Shown piece by piece: positions 19,778 to 30,078 of a stretch of 64,000 bases of DNA. The position numbers were made by a program, and so were the translations under genes. This DNA is from Rubellimicrobium thermophilum DSM 16684. GTDB taxonomy: Bacteria > Pseudomonadota > Alphaproteobacteria > Rhodobacterales > Rhodobacteraceae. The DNA lies in the NCBI RefSeq assembly GCF_000442315.1, contig NZ_KE557324.1, positions 203,463 through 267,462 of the forward strand, written 5' to 3'. How positions within the stretch are numbered: the first letter of the stretch is position 1; every line of letters begins with the position of its first letter. The notes beneath the pieces were generated by a model. It was given only the letters and a program-made list of their open reading frames with translations, made no database searches and was not told the DNA's origin.

Positions 19778-20923
19778 ATGGACTTCGACCTCGGGGACGA
19801 CATCGCCGCCCTGCGCGAGACGGTGGCGCGCTGGGCGCAGGAAAGGCTGGCCCCCCGCGCGGCCGCCATCGATCGCGACAACCGCTTTCCCCCCGATCTG
19901 TGGGAGGAGATGGGGGCGCTGGGCCTGCATGGCCTGACCGTGCCGGAGGAGTTCGGCGGCAGTGCGATGGGCTATCTCGCCCATGTCGTCGCGGTCGAGG
20001 AGGTGGCGCGCGCCTCGGCCTCGGTGGCCCTGTCCTATGGCGCGCATTCCAATCTCTGCATCAACCAGATCGTGCTGAACGGCAGCCCGGCGCAGAAGGC
20101 GCGTCTCCTGCCCGATCTCGTCGCCGGCCGCAGGGTGGGGGCCCTGGCGATGTCCGAATCCGGGGCGGGGTCCGATGTGGTGGGGATGCGCCTGCGCGCC
20201 GAACCGACCGATGACGGGGGCTGGCGGCTCCACGGACACAAGTACTGGATCACCAACGGCCCCGTGGCGGATGTGGTGCTGGTCTATGCCAAGACCGACC
20301 CGGAGGCCGGATCGAAGGGCATCACCGCCTTCCTGGTGGAGAAGGGCGCGCCCGGCTTCACCCGGTCGCCCCATTTCGACAAGCTGGGGATGCGCGGATC
20401 GGACACGGGCGAGCTGGTCTTCGACGGCACGCCCGTCGGTCCCGATGCGGTGGTGGGAGAGGTCGGGCGCGGCGTGGCGGTGCTGATGTCGGGCCTTGAT
20501 TATGAACGCGTCGTGCTCTCGGGGATCGGGCTCGGGATCATGGCGGCCTGCCTCGATGCGGTGCTCCCCTATCTGCGCGAACGTCACCAGTTCGGACAGC
20601 CCATCGGGCGCTTCCAGCTCATGCAGGCCAAGGTGGCGGACATGCATGTGGCGCTGAACAGTGCGCGCGCCTATGCCTATGCCGCCGCCCGCGCTTGCGA
20701 TCGCGGGACGATCACGCGGGCGGATGCCGCGGCCTGCGTGCTCTATGCCTCCGAACAGGCGATGGTGCAGGCTCATCAGGCCGTGCAGGCCTTCGGGGGG
20801 GCGGGCTTCCTGAACGATTCCCCCGTCAGCCGCCTGTTCCGCGACGCCAAGCTGATGGAGATCGGCGCGGGGACATCCGAGATCCGCCGCATGCTGATCG
20901 GGCGGGAGATCCTGGGGCTGTGA
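19778..20923 (+). CDS. ivd: Isovaleryl-CoA dehydrogenase
   Basis: A 381-residue acyl-CoA dehydrogenase, first enzyme of leucine oxidation after transamination and decarboxylation (isovaleryl-CoA to 3-methylcrotonyl-CoA). AMSESGAGSDVVGM is the FAD block, GHKYWITNGPVADV follows, and MSGLDYERVVLSG places a glutamate at the position used as catalytic base by isovaleryl-CoA dehydrogenases, which distinguishes it from most paralogues. RHQFGQPIGRFQLMQ and IGAGTSEIRRMLIGRE complete the C-terminal domain. It shares the strand with mccB, mccA, HMG-CoA lyase and the hydratase further on, but about 5.6 kb of other genes intervene, unlike compact liu operons. Confidence 0.9.
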   Translation: MDFDLGDDIAALRETVARWAQERLAPRAAAIDRDNRFPPDLWEEMGALGLHGLTVPEEFGGSAMGYLAHVVAVEEVARASASVALSYGAHSNLCINQIVLNGSPAQKARLLPDLVAGRRVGALAMSESGAGSDVVGMRLRAEPTDDGGWRLHGHKYWITNGPVADVVLVYAKTDPEAGSKGITAFLVEKGAPGFTRSPHFDKLGMRGSDTGELVFDGTPVGPDAVVGEVGRGVAVLMSGLDYERVVLSGIGLGIMAACLDAVLPYLRERHQFGQPIGRFQLMQAKVADMHVALNSARAYAYAAARACDRGTITRADAAACVLYASEQAMVQAHQAVQAFGGAGFLNDSPVSRLFRDAKLMEIGAGTSEIRRMLIGREILGL

Positions 20924-20969
20924 GGGCTGTGAGGGCTGTGCGGGCTGTGAGGGCCGTGAGGGCGCGAGG
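20916..20969. repeat. 9-bp tandem repeat, about 5-6 copies
   Basis: The unit GGCTGTGAG is repeated: copies at 20916-20924, 20925-20933, 20934-20942 (one change), 20943-20951, 20952-20960 (one change) and a decayed sixth copy to 20969. The first copy contains the ivd stop codon TGA. The repeat lies between the convergent ivd and BadF-kinase genes. Confidence 0.85.
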
Positions 20970-20979
20970 GGAGCATCCG

Positions 20980-21821
20980 TCAGGGCGCCGCTGTCCCGCG
21001 GGCCAGGATCAGCGCCCCTTCGAGCGCCGTCCCCCTTGCTGGGCGGATGGGAAAGCGGCCGGCCAGGCGGGCGGCATGGGCGGGCCCCAGCCCCCCCAGA
21101 AAGACCACGGGCAGGTCCTCGTCCCCCGCAGCAGATCGATCGCCGCCGCCACATCCGCGACAGCCTGCGCCATGACGGCCTGCGCGCCCGGATCGTCCGA
21201 ACCGATGACGCGGGGGGCGAGGGCGGCCCAGTCCGCCGGCCGCGCTTGCAGGGAGAAGGCGACAAGCCCCTCCGGCCCGCCATGCTGCTCGAGCAGCGCC
21301 GCCAGAAGCGGTGTCAGGGGCAGGAACCCGTCCCGGGCGCGCAGGGCGCGGGCACAGATCGCCCGCCCGATCCAGGCCCCCGATCCCTCGTCCCCCAGCG
21401 TCAGGCCCCAGCCGCCGATCTGCCGGATGACGCTGCCGCGGCGGGCGGCGAAGACCGATCCCGTCCCGATGGCGGCCACCACGCCATTGTCTCCGCCCAG
21501 CGCCCCGAGCGCCGCGGCCACGGCATCCGTCTCGATCCGGGCAGAGGCAAAGGGCAGGCGCGGGGCGATGCGGGCCACCGCCCCTGCCGCATTCGCCCCG
21601 GCCAGGCCCAGCCCCGCCCGTGTTGCGGCCATGCGTTCCGGGGGCAGACCGGCCGCGGCAAAGGCGGCGCCGACGGCGGCCAGGATGTTCGCCAGCGCCC
21701 CCTCGGGGTCCGAGGCGATGTTGGCCGGTCCCGCCTCGCCATGGCCCAGCACGCGCCCATCGGCATCGGTCAGCACCGCGCGGCAGCCCGTCCCCCCGCC
21801 ATCCACGCCCGCAAGCAGCAT
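20980..21821 (-). CDS. BadF/BadG-type kinase, N-acetylglucosamine-kinase-like, frame broken once
   Basis: About 281 residues after repair, from MLLAGVDGGGTGCRAVLTD, the actin-like ATPase phosphate-1 loop (DGGGT). Then come GLGLAGANAAG, the adenosine and phosphate-2 regions (AAIGTGSVFAARRG) and GGWGLTLGDEGSGAWIGR, typical of GlcNAc/glucosamine kinases of the BadF/BadG/BcrA/BcrD superfamily. The frame breaks at the C run 21123-21127 (one short), after which the C terminus reads VVFLGGLGPAHAARLAGRFP. The ATG at 21821 is preferred over 21872 because GAGGG stands seven bases before it. It is transcribed divergently from the Gfo/Idh gene, together suggesting sugar or aminosugar metabolism rather than leucine catabolism. 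Confidence 0.83.
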
Positions 21822-22123
21822 CGTCCGGCCCTCGCCATCCTTCCCATCGGGCAGCCTAAGCGGGATGCTCATGCGCCGGGCAACCCCGCCGGTGGCGCGA
21901 ATCGGCTACCGGGCCGCCGGAGGCCTTGCCCCGCAACACCCTGCTGCGCTGCAGCGCAACAGGGAAAGTCTGTCGGATCAGGGGGTTGCGCGCCTGTTTC
22001 CCGATTCTTAACCCCCACCGTTCGGCGCTGTAGGATTCTGTTAACCCTTGCCGGTGCATCCTGCCCCGGACCGCAACCGCCACAGGACTGCCTCATGATT
22101 CCCTGCCATTCCGGAGAGAGCCG
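21822..22123. promoter_or_regulatory. Divergent regulatory region with a 22-bp palindrome
   Basis: This 302-base region separates the kinase (minus) from the Gfo/Idh gene (plus). At 21941-21962 lies a 22-bp palindrome with one mismatched pair and a perfect 14-base core TGCGCTGCAGCGCA, shaped like an operator for a dimeric repressor. Two direct copies of a GATTC..TTAACCC element occur at 22003-22014 and 22034-22047. No -35/-10 pair is convincing. Confidence 0.45.
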
Positions 22124-23167
22124 ATGAACCCGCTGCGCGTTCTTGTCGTCGGGCTTGGCACGATGGGGCGGAGCCATGCCCTGGCCTATGCCCGCAATCC
22201 GGATTTCGCCATTGCGGGGCTTGTCAACCGCTCGCCGGTCGTGCTGCCGCCGGAACTGGCCGATCATCGGATCGAGACGGACTTCCACGCCGCCCTGGCG
22301 CGGCTCCGGCCCGATCTCGTCTGCATCGCCACCCATACGGACAGCCATGCCTCCTATGCGCTGGCCGCGATCGAGGCGGGGGCGCATGTCTTCGTGGAAA
22401 AACCCCTGGCCGCGACGGTGGAGGAGGCGCGCCGCGTGGCCGAGGCTGCCCGTCGCGCGGGCCGCAAGGTGGTGGTGGGCTATATCCTGCGCCATCACCC
22501 GAGCTGGCAGCGCCTGATCGCCGAGGCGCGTGCGCTGGGCGGCCCTTATGTCTTCCGGCTCAATCTCAACCAGCAGTCCTCCGGGCCGACATGGGCGGTG
22601 CACAAGCGGCTGATGGAGACGACATCGCCCATCGTGGACTGCGGGGTGCATTATGTGGATGTGATGTGCCAGATCACCGATGCCCCGCCCGTGGAGGTGC
22701 GCGGCATGGGCCTGCGCCTGTCGGACGAGATCGCACCCGACATGTACAATTACGGCCATTTCCAGGTGCTCTTCGCCGATGGGTCGGTCGGCTGGTACGA
22801 GGCCGGATGGGGCCCGATGATGTCCGACACCGCCTTCTTCGTGAAGGATGTGATCAGCCCGCGTGGTGCCGTCTCGATCCGCATGCAGGAGGAGGGGGCG
22901 AGATCGGACGATCATGCCACGCATACCGCGACCCAGACCCTGCGCCTGCACCGCGTCGGCGCCCCGGACGAGGACATCTCCATGGCGGGGGAGCCGGGTC
23001 ATCAGGCGCTGTGCGACCGCGAGCAGGCCTTCGTTGCCCGTGCCATCCGCGAGGACATGGACCTCGCGCGACATCTGGAGGATGCGCTGCGCTCGCTGGC
23101 CGTCTGCCTCGCCGCCGACGAGAGCGTGCGCAGCGGCCGTCCCGTCCGTCTGCAGGGGCGGGTCTGA
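22124..23167 (+). CDS. Gfo/Idh/MocA-family oxidoreductase
   Basis: A 347-residue NAD(P)-dependent dehydrogenase. The N-terminal Rossmann fold begins LRVLVVGLGTMGRSHALAY, and the family motif EKPLA occurs in HVFVEKPLAATVEEA near residue 97, which supplies the catalytic lysine. The C-terminal beta domain contains GVHYVDVMCQITDAPP. Such enzymes act on sugars, inositols or their derivatives; the substrate cannot be read from the sequence. The stop TGA overlaps the ATG of the following reductase by one base, so the two are coupled. It lies divergent to a BadF-type kinase with a palindrome between. Confidence 0.88.
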   Translation: MNPLRVLVVGLGTMGRSHALAYARNPDFAIAGLVNRSPVVLPPELADHRIETDFHAALARLRPDLVCIATHTDSHASYALAAIEAGAHVFVEKPLAATVEEARRVAEAARRAGRKVVVGYILRHHPSWQRLIAEARALGGPYVFRLNLNQQSSGPTWAVHKRLMETTSPIVDCGVHYVDVMCQITDAPPVEVRGMGLRLSDEIAPDMYNYGHFQVLFADGSVGWYEAGWGPMMSDTAFFVKDVISPRGAVSIRMQEEGARSDDHATHTATQTLRLHRVGAPDEDISMAGEPGHQALCDREQAFVARAIREDMDLARHLEDALRSLAVCLAADESVRSGRPVRLQGRV

Positions 23168-24156
23168 TGCGCGCCGCCGAATATGACCGCACCGGCCCCG
23201 CGGCCGAGGTGCTGCGCCTTGTGGATCTGCCCGTGCCCGATCCCGGCCCCGGCGAGGTGCGCGTGCGCGTCATGGCATCGGCCGTCAATCCGACCGACAC
23301 CAAGGCGCGGGCGGGCCGCAGCGTGGCGGGCGGCATGGCCTTCCCGGCGGTCACGCCGCACATGGACGGCGCGGGCGTCATCGACGCGGTGGGCAAGGGC
23401 GTGGACCCCGCCCGCGTGGGGCAGCGCGTCTGGCTCTGGTTCGCCCAGAGGGGCCGCCCGCGCAGCACCGCCGCCGAATGGTGCACGCTCCCCGCCCATC
23501 GCGCCGTGCCCCTGCCCGAAGGGACGAGCTGGGAGGAGGGCGCCTGCCTCGGCATCCCCGCGATGACCGCGCATTACGCGCTTCTGGCCGATGGTTCCAT
23601 CGAGGGGCGCACGGTGCTGGTGCAGGGGGGTGCGGGGGCGGTGGGCTTCTATGCCGTCCAGATCGCCCGCCTGTCGGGTGCGCGCGTCCTGGCTACCGTG
23701 AGCCGCCCCGAACAGGCCGCCCTGGCCGAGGAGGCCGGGGCCCATGCCGTCCTGAACCGCCATCAGGGCGATCTGGCCGGGGCCATCCGCGCCCTGGCTC
23801 CCGACGGCGTGCACCGGATCGTCGAGGTCGCGCTGGGCAGCAATCTCGATCCCGATCTGGCGGTGCTCGCGCGCGGGGGGACGATCGCCTTCTATGCCTC
23901 CGATGCCGAGCCGCGGCCCCTGCTCGATGCCCGCGCCCTGATGGGGCGCGACGCCCGCCTGCATGGCGTCCTGATCTACGAGGCCCCCGAACCCGCCCTG
24001 GCCGCCGCTGTCGAGGGGATCGGCACCCTGCTCGCGGCGGGACGGCTGCGCCATCGCATCGGCCTGCGCCTGCCGCTCTCGCGCATCGTCGAGGCGCATG
24101 AGGCGATGGAGGCGGGGCGCGTCATCGGCAAGATCGTGCTGGATCCGTCGTCATGA
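23167..24156 (+). CDS. MDR-family NADPH:quinone reductase-like oxidoreductase
   Basis: A 329-residue medium-chain dehydrogenase/reductase. The N-terminal GroES-like domain starts MRAAEYDRTGPAAEVLRLVD, with the family segment ASAVNPTDTKAR. The NADPH-binding Rossmann domain has LVQGGAGAVGFYAVQIARL near residue 150. The zinc ligands of alcohol dehydrogenases are absent, placing it with quinone reductase/crotonase-reductase type members. Translationally coupled to the Gfo/Idh gene (one-base overlap). The 99 bases to the next gene hold only that gene's ribosome-binding site. Confidence 0.87.
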   Translation: MRAAEYDRTGPAAEVLRLVDLPVPDPGPGEVRVRVMASAVNPTDTKARAGRSVAGGMAFPAVTPHMDGAGVIDAVGKGVDPARVGQRVWLWFAQRGRPRSTAAEWCTLPAHRAVPLPEGTSWEEGACLGIPAMTAHYALLADGSIEGRTVLVQGGAGAVGFYAVQIARLSGARVLATVSRPEQAALAEEAGAHAVLNRHQGDLAGAIRALAPDGVHRIVEVALGSNLDPDLAVLARGGTIAFYASDAEPRPLLDARALMGRDARLHGVLIYEAPEPALAAAVEGIGTLLAAGRLRHRIGLRLPLSRIVEAHEAMEAGRVIGKIVLDPSS

Positions 24157-24255
24157 TCGGGGGCGCATGACGCAACGGAACGGTCCCGGGGGGGTGGCGC
24201 GGCGGGCGCGCTCCGCATGGACTGGACAGGTGCAGGCCGGACAAGGGAGGATGCC

Positions 24256-25440
24256 ATGAGGGATGCGGTCATCGTCAGCACGGCGCGCACGGCCATCGGC
24301 CGGGCGTTCCGCGGGGCGCTCAATGCCACGCCCTCGCCCAGCCTTGCCGCCCATGCGATCCGTGCCGCCCTGGACCGCGCCGGGATCGAGGGGGGCGAGG
24401 TCGAGGATGCGATCCTCGGCACCGTGCTGACTGCCGGGACCGCCGGCATGAACGTCGCGCGCAACGCCGTCCTTGCCGCCGGCCTGCCCGAGACGGTGCC
24501 GGCCCAGACCGTGGACCGCCAGTGCGCCTCGGGCCTCATGGCCATCGCCGGGGCCGCCCGCCAGATCCGCGACGAGGGGATGCAGATCGTCCTGGCCGGC
24601 GGGCAGGACAGCATCTCGCTGGTGCAGGAGCGCTACTTTGCCTGGGTGGCCGAGGCGCGCGATCCTGCCGTCACGGCCGCAAGCCCCCATGCCTACATGC
24701 CCATGCTCCAGACCGCCGAGGTGGTCGCCGCCCGCTATGGCATCTCGCGCGAGGCGCAGGATGCCTACGCGCTCGAAAGCCAGCGCCGCACCGCGGCCGC
24801 CATGCAGGCGGGCCGGTTCGATGCGGAGATCGTCCCCTTCCGCACCGTGATGCAGGTAAAGGACAAGGCGACCGGCGCCGTGTCCGAGCGCGAGGTCCGG
24901 CTCGACCGTGACGAGGGGCCGCGCCCCGACACGACGGCCGAGGGCCTCGCCGCGCTGAAACCCGTGATCGAGGGCGGCACCGTGACGGCGGGCAATGCGA
25001 GCCAGCTCTCCGACGGCGCTTCGGCCTGCGTGCTGATGGAGGCGCGGGAGGCCGAGCGGCGGGGCCTCGCCCCCCTCGGGCGCTATGTCGGCATGAGCGT
25101 GGCGGGCTGCGCGCCCGACGAGATGGGCATCGGCCCCGTCTTCGCGGTGCCGAAGCTTTTGTCGCGCTTCGGTCTCTCGGTGGACGACATCGATCTGTGG
25201 GAGCTGAACGAGGCCTTTGCCGTGCAGGCCCTCTATTGCCGCGACCGGCTCGGGATCGATCCGGCGCGCTTCAACGTCAACGGCGGGGCCATCGCGCTCG
25301 GCCATCCCTACGGGATGAGCGGGGCGCGCCTCGCGGGGCATGCCCTGATCGAGGGGCGGCGGCGCGGCGCCCGGCGGGTCGTCGTGACGATGTGCATGGG
25401 CGGCGGCATGGGCGCGGCCGCCCTGTTCGAGATCCTCTGA
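24256..25440 (+). CDS. Thiolase, acetyl-CoA acetyltransferase family
   Basis: A 394-residue thiolase. The nucleophilic cysteine is in [12 protein letters not shown] near residue 90. The C-terminal catalytic blocks are [19 protein letters not shown] (histidine) and [14 protein letters not shown] (second cysteine), and [11 protein letters not shown] is conserved. It either cleaves 3-oxoacyl-CoA or condenses two acetyl-CoA. In this cluster it could handle acetoacetyl-CoA from leucine and carnitine breakdown. The ATG at 24256 follows AGGGAGG by the right distance; a longer in-frame reading from 24217 adds 13 residues unlike the family. Same strand and near-continuous with the MBL gene 14 bases downstream. 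Confidence 0.9.
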   Translation: MRDAVIVSTARTAIGRAFRGALNATPSPSLAAHAIRAALDRAGIEGGEVEDAILGTVLTAGTAGMNVARNAVLAAGLPETVPAQTVDRQCASGLMAIAGAARQIRDEGMQIVLAGGQDSISLVQERYFAWVAEARDPAVTAASPHAYMPMLQTAEVVAARYGISREAQDAYALESQRRTAAAMQAGRFDAEIVPFRTVMQVKDKATGAVSEREVRLDRDEGPRPDTTAEGLAALKPVIEGGTVTAGNASQLSDGASACVLMEAREAERRGLAPLGRYVGMSVAGCAPDEMGIGPVFAVPKLLSRFGLSVDDIDLWELNEAFAVQALYCRDRLGIDPARFNVNGGAIALGHPYGMSGARLAGHALIEGRRRGARRVVVTMCMGGGMGAAALFEIL

Positions 25441-25454
25441 CGAGGGGGCACGCC

Positions 25455-26512
25455 GTGCTGAGCTTCCCCTTCCCCGAACCCCCGCCCCCCGGCGAATGGC
25501 ACGAGGTCGCGCCCGGTCTGCTCTGGGCGCGCCTGCCGCTGCCTTTCCGGCTCGATCATGTGAATATCTACGCCATCGCCGACGGGGATGGCTGGGTCCT
25601 GTTCGATACGGGCATCGCCGACGACACGACGCGCGCCCTGTGGGACCGGCTTCTGCCCGCGCTCGGCCCTGTGCAGGCGCTGATCGTGTCGCACAACGAC
25701 CCCGATCACATCGGCCTGGCGGGGTGGCTCTGCGACCGCCTCGACGTGCCGCTGTGGACAAGCCGCGCCAGCTTCCTGTCCGCCACCGCCCTTGTCCGGG
25801 CTCCGGCGCTGATGGAGGCCGCGGACCATACCCGCTTCTACACCCGCCACGGGCTCGGGCCGGAGGTCGTGGCCCTTCTGGCCGCGCGCGGCCATCGCTA
25901 CCGGCGCCTGCTGTCGGATCCGCCGCCGCGCTATCGCCGTCTCGCCGCGGGGATGGTCCTGCGCCTCGGCGGGCGCGACTGGACGGTGCTGACGGGCGAA
26001 GGGCATGCGCCCGAACAGGTCATGCTCCATGCCCCGGCCGACAGGCTTCTGCTCGCGGCCGATCAGATCCTCGAACAGATCAGCCCGAATGTCTCGGTCA
26101 GTGCCCTGGAGCCGGAGGGCGATCCGCTCGGGGACTATCTCGCCTGTCTGAGGGGCTGGCGGCGCGGACGGATGGCGGCACCCTCGTGCTGGCGGGGCAC
26201 CGGCGCCCCTTCCTCGGGCTGGCCGAACGGGCCGCCGCGCTGCACGCCCATCATGCGGCGCGCTGCGATCTCATCCTCGGGGCCTGTGCAGAGGCGCCGC
26301 GCAGCGCAGCCGATCTGCTTCCCGTGCTGTTTCCGCAGGCGCTCGATGCCCATCAGACGGCTTTTGCCGTCGGCGAGACGCTGGCCCATGTCAACCGCCT
26401 CGTGGCGGAAGGGCGCCTGAGCCGGGACGAGGGGCCCGACGGCCTGTGCCGCCTGCGCCCGGCCACGGCCGCGCAATGGCCTGTCCTGCGCTGCGCAGCG
26501 GGGAGGGCCTGA
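25455..26512 (+). CDS. MBL-fold metallo-hydrolase of the leucine cluster, frame broken once
   Basis: About 352 residues when repaired, starting at GTG 25455 behind GAGGGGG. The beta-lactamase fold is evident: [18 protein letters not shown], then the metal region [39 protein letters not shown] and [13 protein letters not shown], followed by a C-terminal winged-helix-like region. In the metal motif the usual HxHxDH reads H-N-D-P-D-H, so one metal histidine is replaced by Asp. The reading frame shifts near 26150-26156. The gene ends four bases before mccB, so the two are coupled. An acyl-CoA or hydroxyacyl thioester hydrolase role is possible, not shown. Confidence 0.8.
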
Positions 26513-26516
26513 CGCC

Positions 26517-28120
26517 ATGCGCCTTGTCTCTTCCGTCCGCACCGGCAGCGACAGCTTCCGCGCCAATCGCGCCGCCCATCTGGCCGCCCTGGCCGAGGTG
26601 GAGGCCGCGGCCGCCCTGGCGCGGGCAGGGGGCGGGGATGCGGCCCTGGCCCGGCATGTCGCGCGCGGCAAGATGCCCCCGCGCGAGAGGGTGGCCAACC
26701 TGCTCGACCCCGGCTCTCCCTTTCTCGAAATCGGCGCCACCGCGGCGCATGGGATGCACGGGGGAGAGGCGCCTTGCGCGGGGCTGATCGCGGGCATCGG
26801 CCGCGTCATGGGACAGCAGGTGATGGTGGTGGCCAATGATGCCACCGTGAAGGGCGGCACCTATTACCCGACCACCGTCAGGAAACATCTGCGCGCCCAG
26901 GAGATCGCCGAGGCCTGCCGCCTGCCCTGCATCTATCTGGTGGATTCGGGCGGGGCGAACCTGCCTCGTCAGGACGAGGTCTTCCCCGACCGCGATCATT
27001 TCGGACGCATCTTCTACAATCAGGCGCGGATGAGCGCCGCCGGCATCCCCCAGCTTGCCGCCGTGATGGGGTCCTGCACCGCCGGAGGGGCCTATGTGCC
27101 GGCGATGGCCGACCTGTCGGTGATCGTGCGCGGGCAGGGGACGATCTTCCTTGCCGGCCCCCCTCTCGTGCGGGCCGCGACGGGCGAGGTGGTGTCGGCC
27201 GAGGATCTGGGCGGGGGCGATGTGCATACCCGTCTGTCGGGCGTCGCGGATTACCTGGCCGAGGACGACGCCCATGCCCTGGCGATCCTGCGCCGGGCCG
27301 TGGGGGGGCTGAACCTGCCCCGGCCGGACGGCCCGCGGCGCGAGGCGCCCGAACCCCCCGCCCATGACCCCGAGGAGATCCTCGGCATCGTTCCCGCCGA
27401 TCTGCGCACGCCCTGGGACATCCGCGAGGCGATCGCCCGCATCGTGGATGGAAGCCGCTTCGACGAATTCAAGGCCCGCTTCGGCGAAACGCTGGTGACC
27501 GGCTTTGCCCATCTCGATGGCTGGCCGGTGGGAATCGTCGCCAGCAACGGCGTGCTGTTCTCCGAAAGTGCGCAGAAGGGCGCGCATTTCGTGGAGCTGT
27601 GCAGCCAGCGTCGGGTGCCGCTTCTGTTCCTGCAGAACATCACGGGCTTCATGGTGGGGCGCCGCTACGAGGCCGAAGGCATCGCCCGACACGGCGCAAA
27701 GATGGTGACAGCGGTGGCGACGACGGCCGTGCCCAAGATCACCGTCATCGTCGGCGCCTCCTATGGTGCGGGCAATTACGGCATGGCGGGGCGGGCCTAT
27801 GGCCCCCGCTTCCTGTGGACATGGCCGAATGCACGCATCGCGGTGATGGGGGGGGAACAGGCGGCAGGCGTGCTCGCCCAGATCCGGCGCGAGGGGATCG
27901 AACGGGCCGGGGGGAGCTGGAGCGCCGCCGAGGAGGCCGCCTTCCGGGCGCCGATCCTCGAGCAGTTCGAGCGCCAGAGCCACCCGCTCTATGCGAGTGC
28001 GCGGCTCTGGGACGATGGGATCGTGGATCCGCGGCGCACGCGCGAGGTGCTGGCCCTGTCGCTGGCGGCGGCGCTGAACGCCCCATCGGCGAGACGCGCT
28101 TCGGCGTGTTCCGGATGTGA
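26517..28120 (+). CDS. liuB: Methylcrotonyl-CoA carboxylase beta subunit (carboxyltransferase), frame broken near the end
   Basis: About 535 residues. The carboxyltransferase fold is complete: [86 protein letters not shown] and [17 protein letters not shown], the last being diagnostic of methylcrotonyl- rather than propionyl-CoA carboxylase. It transfers CO2 from carboxybiotin to 3-methylcrotonyl-CoA. The last residues need one extra C in the run 28081-28084, giving the normal ending [14 protein letters not shown] with a stop at 28118-28120. The alpha subunit starts 18 bases later behind GGGAGGG. Confidence 0.93.
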
Positions 28121-28138
28121 GAGGGAGGGGGGCGACGC

Positions 28139-30078
28139 ATGTTCCGCCGCATCCTGATCGCCAACCGCGGAGAGATCGCCTGCCGGATCATCGCCACAGC
28201 CCGGCGGATGGGGTGGAGACGGTCGCCGTGTTCTCGGACGCGGATGCCGGAGGCGCGGCATGTGGCGCTGGCCGACCGGGCGGTGCGGATCGGCCCGCCC
28301 CCGTGGGCGAAAGCTATCTGCGCGCCGACCGCATCCTGGCGGCGGCTCTGGACGCAGGGGCCGAGGCGATCCATCCCGGCTACGGATTCCTCAGCGAGAA
28401 CCCGGATTTCGCCGAGGCGGTCGAGGCGGCAGGGCTGGCCTTCATCGGTCCTCCGGCGGCGGCGATCCGGGCCATGGGGCTGAAGGATGCGGCCAAGCGG
28501 CTGATGGCGCAGGCCGGGGTGCCGGTCGTGCCAGGCTGGTCAGGCGAGGACCAGTCGCCCGGCCGGCTTCTGGCCGAGGTAGAGAGGATCGGTTTTCCCC
28601 TGCTCATCAAGGCTGTCGCCGGGGGCGGGGGCAAGGGGATGCGCCTCGTGGAGCGCCCGGAGGACTTTGCCGCTGCCCTCGCCGCCGCGCAGGGAGAGGC
28701 CCGCACCGCCTTCGGCAACGCCGCGGTGCTGATCGAGAGATACATCCCCTCCCCCCGTCATATCGAGGTGCAGGTCTTCGGCGACGGCACCCGCGCAGTG
28801 CATCTGCACGAACGCGACTGTTCGCTCCAGCGGCGTCATCAGAAGGTCATCGAGGAGGCGCCCGCGCCGGGCATGACCGCGGCGATGCGCCAGGCGATGG
28901 GCGCCGCGGCGGTGCGCGCGGCCCGAGGCCATCGGCTATCGCGGGCCGGGACGGTCGAGTTCATCGCCGACCCCTCGGACGGCCTGCGCCCCGATCGCTT
29001 CTGGTTCATGGAGATGAACACCCGCCTGCAGGTCGAACATCCGGTGACCGAGGCCGTGACGGGGATCGACCTCGTGGAATGGCAGCTCCGCGTGGCAGCG
29101 GGCGAGGGGCTCCCGCTCGCCCAGGATGCGATTCCCCTGTCCGGCCATGCCGTCGAGGCCCGGCTCTATGCCGAGGATGTGCCGGCCGGCTTCCTGCCCG
29201 CCACCGGACGCATCGCCCATCTGCGCTGGCCCGAAGGCCTGCGGATCGAAACGGGCGTCCGGCAGGGGGATGCCATCTCGCCCTGGTATGATCCGATGAT
29301 CGCCAAGATCATCGCCCATGGCCCGACGCGCGCCGTGGCGCTCGCGCGGCTCGCCCAGGGGCTGGAGGCCACCGAGGTGGCGGGAACGGTGACCAACATC
29401 GCCTTCCTGCGCCGCCTGCTGCGGCACCCCGATGTCCGGCAGGGCAAGGTGGATACAGGGCTGATCGGGCGCGATCTGGCGGCTCTCTGCGCCCGGGCGG
29501 CCCCGGATGCCGCGGTCCTGGCCATGGCGGCGCTGGCGGCGGCCGGCTTGCTCGACGGGGAACCGGAGCATGCCGGCTTCGCGCTCTGGGGGCCGCTCAG
29601 GCGGACAGTGGCCTTCGGGGACGGCGGATCGGCCTGGATCGAGACGCTGGGGCCGGGGCGGCACCGGATCGGGACAGCGGCGGGCGAGGCGAGGGTCGAG
29701 CGGCGCGCCGGACGGTGGTGGGTGGATGACGCACCGGCCCCGCGCGCGGTGCGTCATTCCGGCGGGGTCAGCGTCTGGGCCGGTGATGGCGAATGGCATG
29801 TCGTCCTGCCTGACCCGCTCATGCGGGAGGCCGTGGCAGCGGCTGGCGAAGGGGTGCTGCGGGCCCCCATGCCGGGGCTGGTCAAGGCGCTCTCGGTGCG
29901 GGCGGGGGCGCGCGTCAGGCGGGGCGATGGGCTGGCGGTGCTCGAGGCGATGAAGATGGAACATCGCCTGACCGCGCCCCGCGACGGCGTCGTGGAAGAG
30001 GTGACCGTGGCCGAAGGGGATCAGGTCGAGGCAGGGGCCGCGCTCATGCGGATCGGCGGGGAAGCGGGCGATGGATAG
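28139..30078 (+). CDS. liuD: Methylcrotonyl-CoA carboxylase alpha subunit (biotin carboxylase and carrier), several frame breaks
   Basis: About 646 residues when repaired. [18 protein letters not shown] opens the biotin carboxylase domain. [16 protein letters not shown], the ATP-grasp loop [12 protein letters not shown] and [16 protein letters not shown] follow. The C-terminal biotinyl domain carries EAMKMEH near residues 601-607, with the lysine that is biotinylated. Frame breaks lie near 28210-28214, 28245-28252 and 28299-28304. A compensated insertion/deletion pair at about 28924-28945 garbles what should read ARAIGYRGAGTVEF. This is the most error-dense gene in the window. HMG-CoA lyase starts inside its last eight bases. 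Confidence 0.9.
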
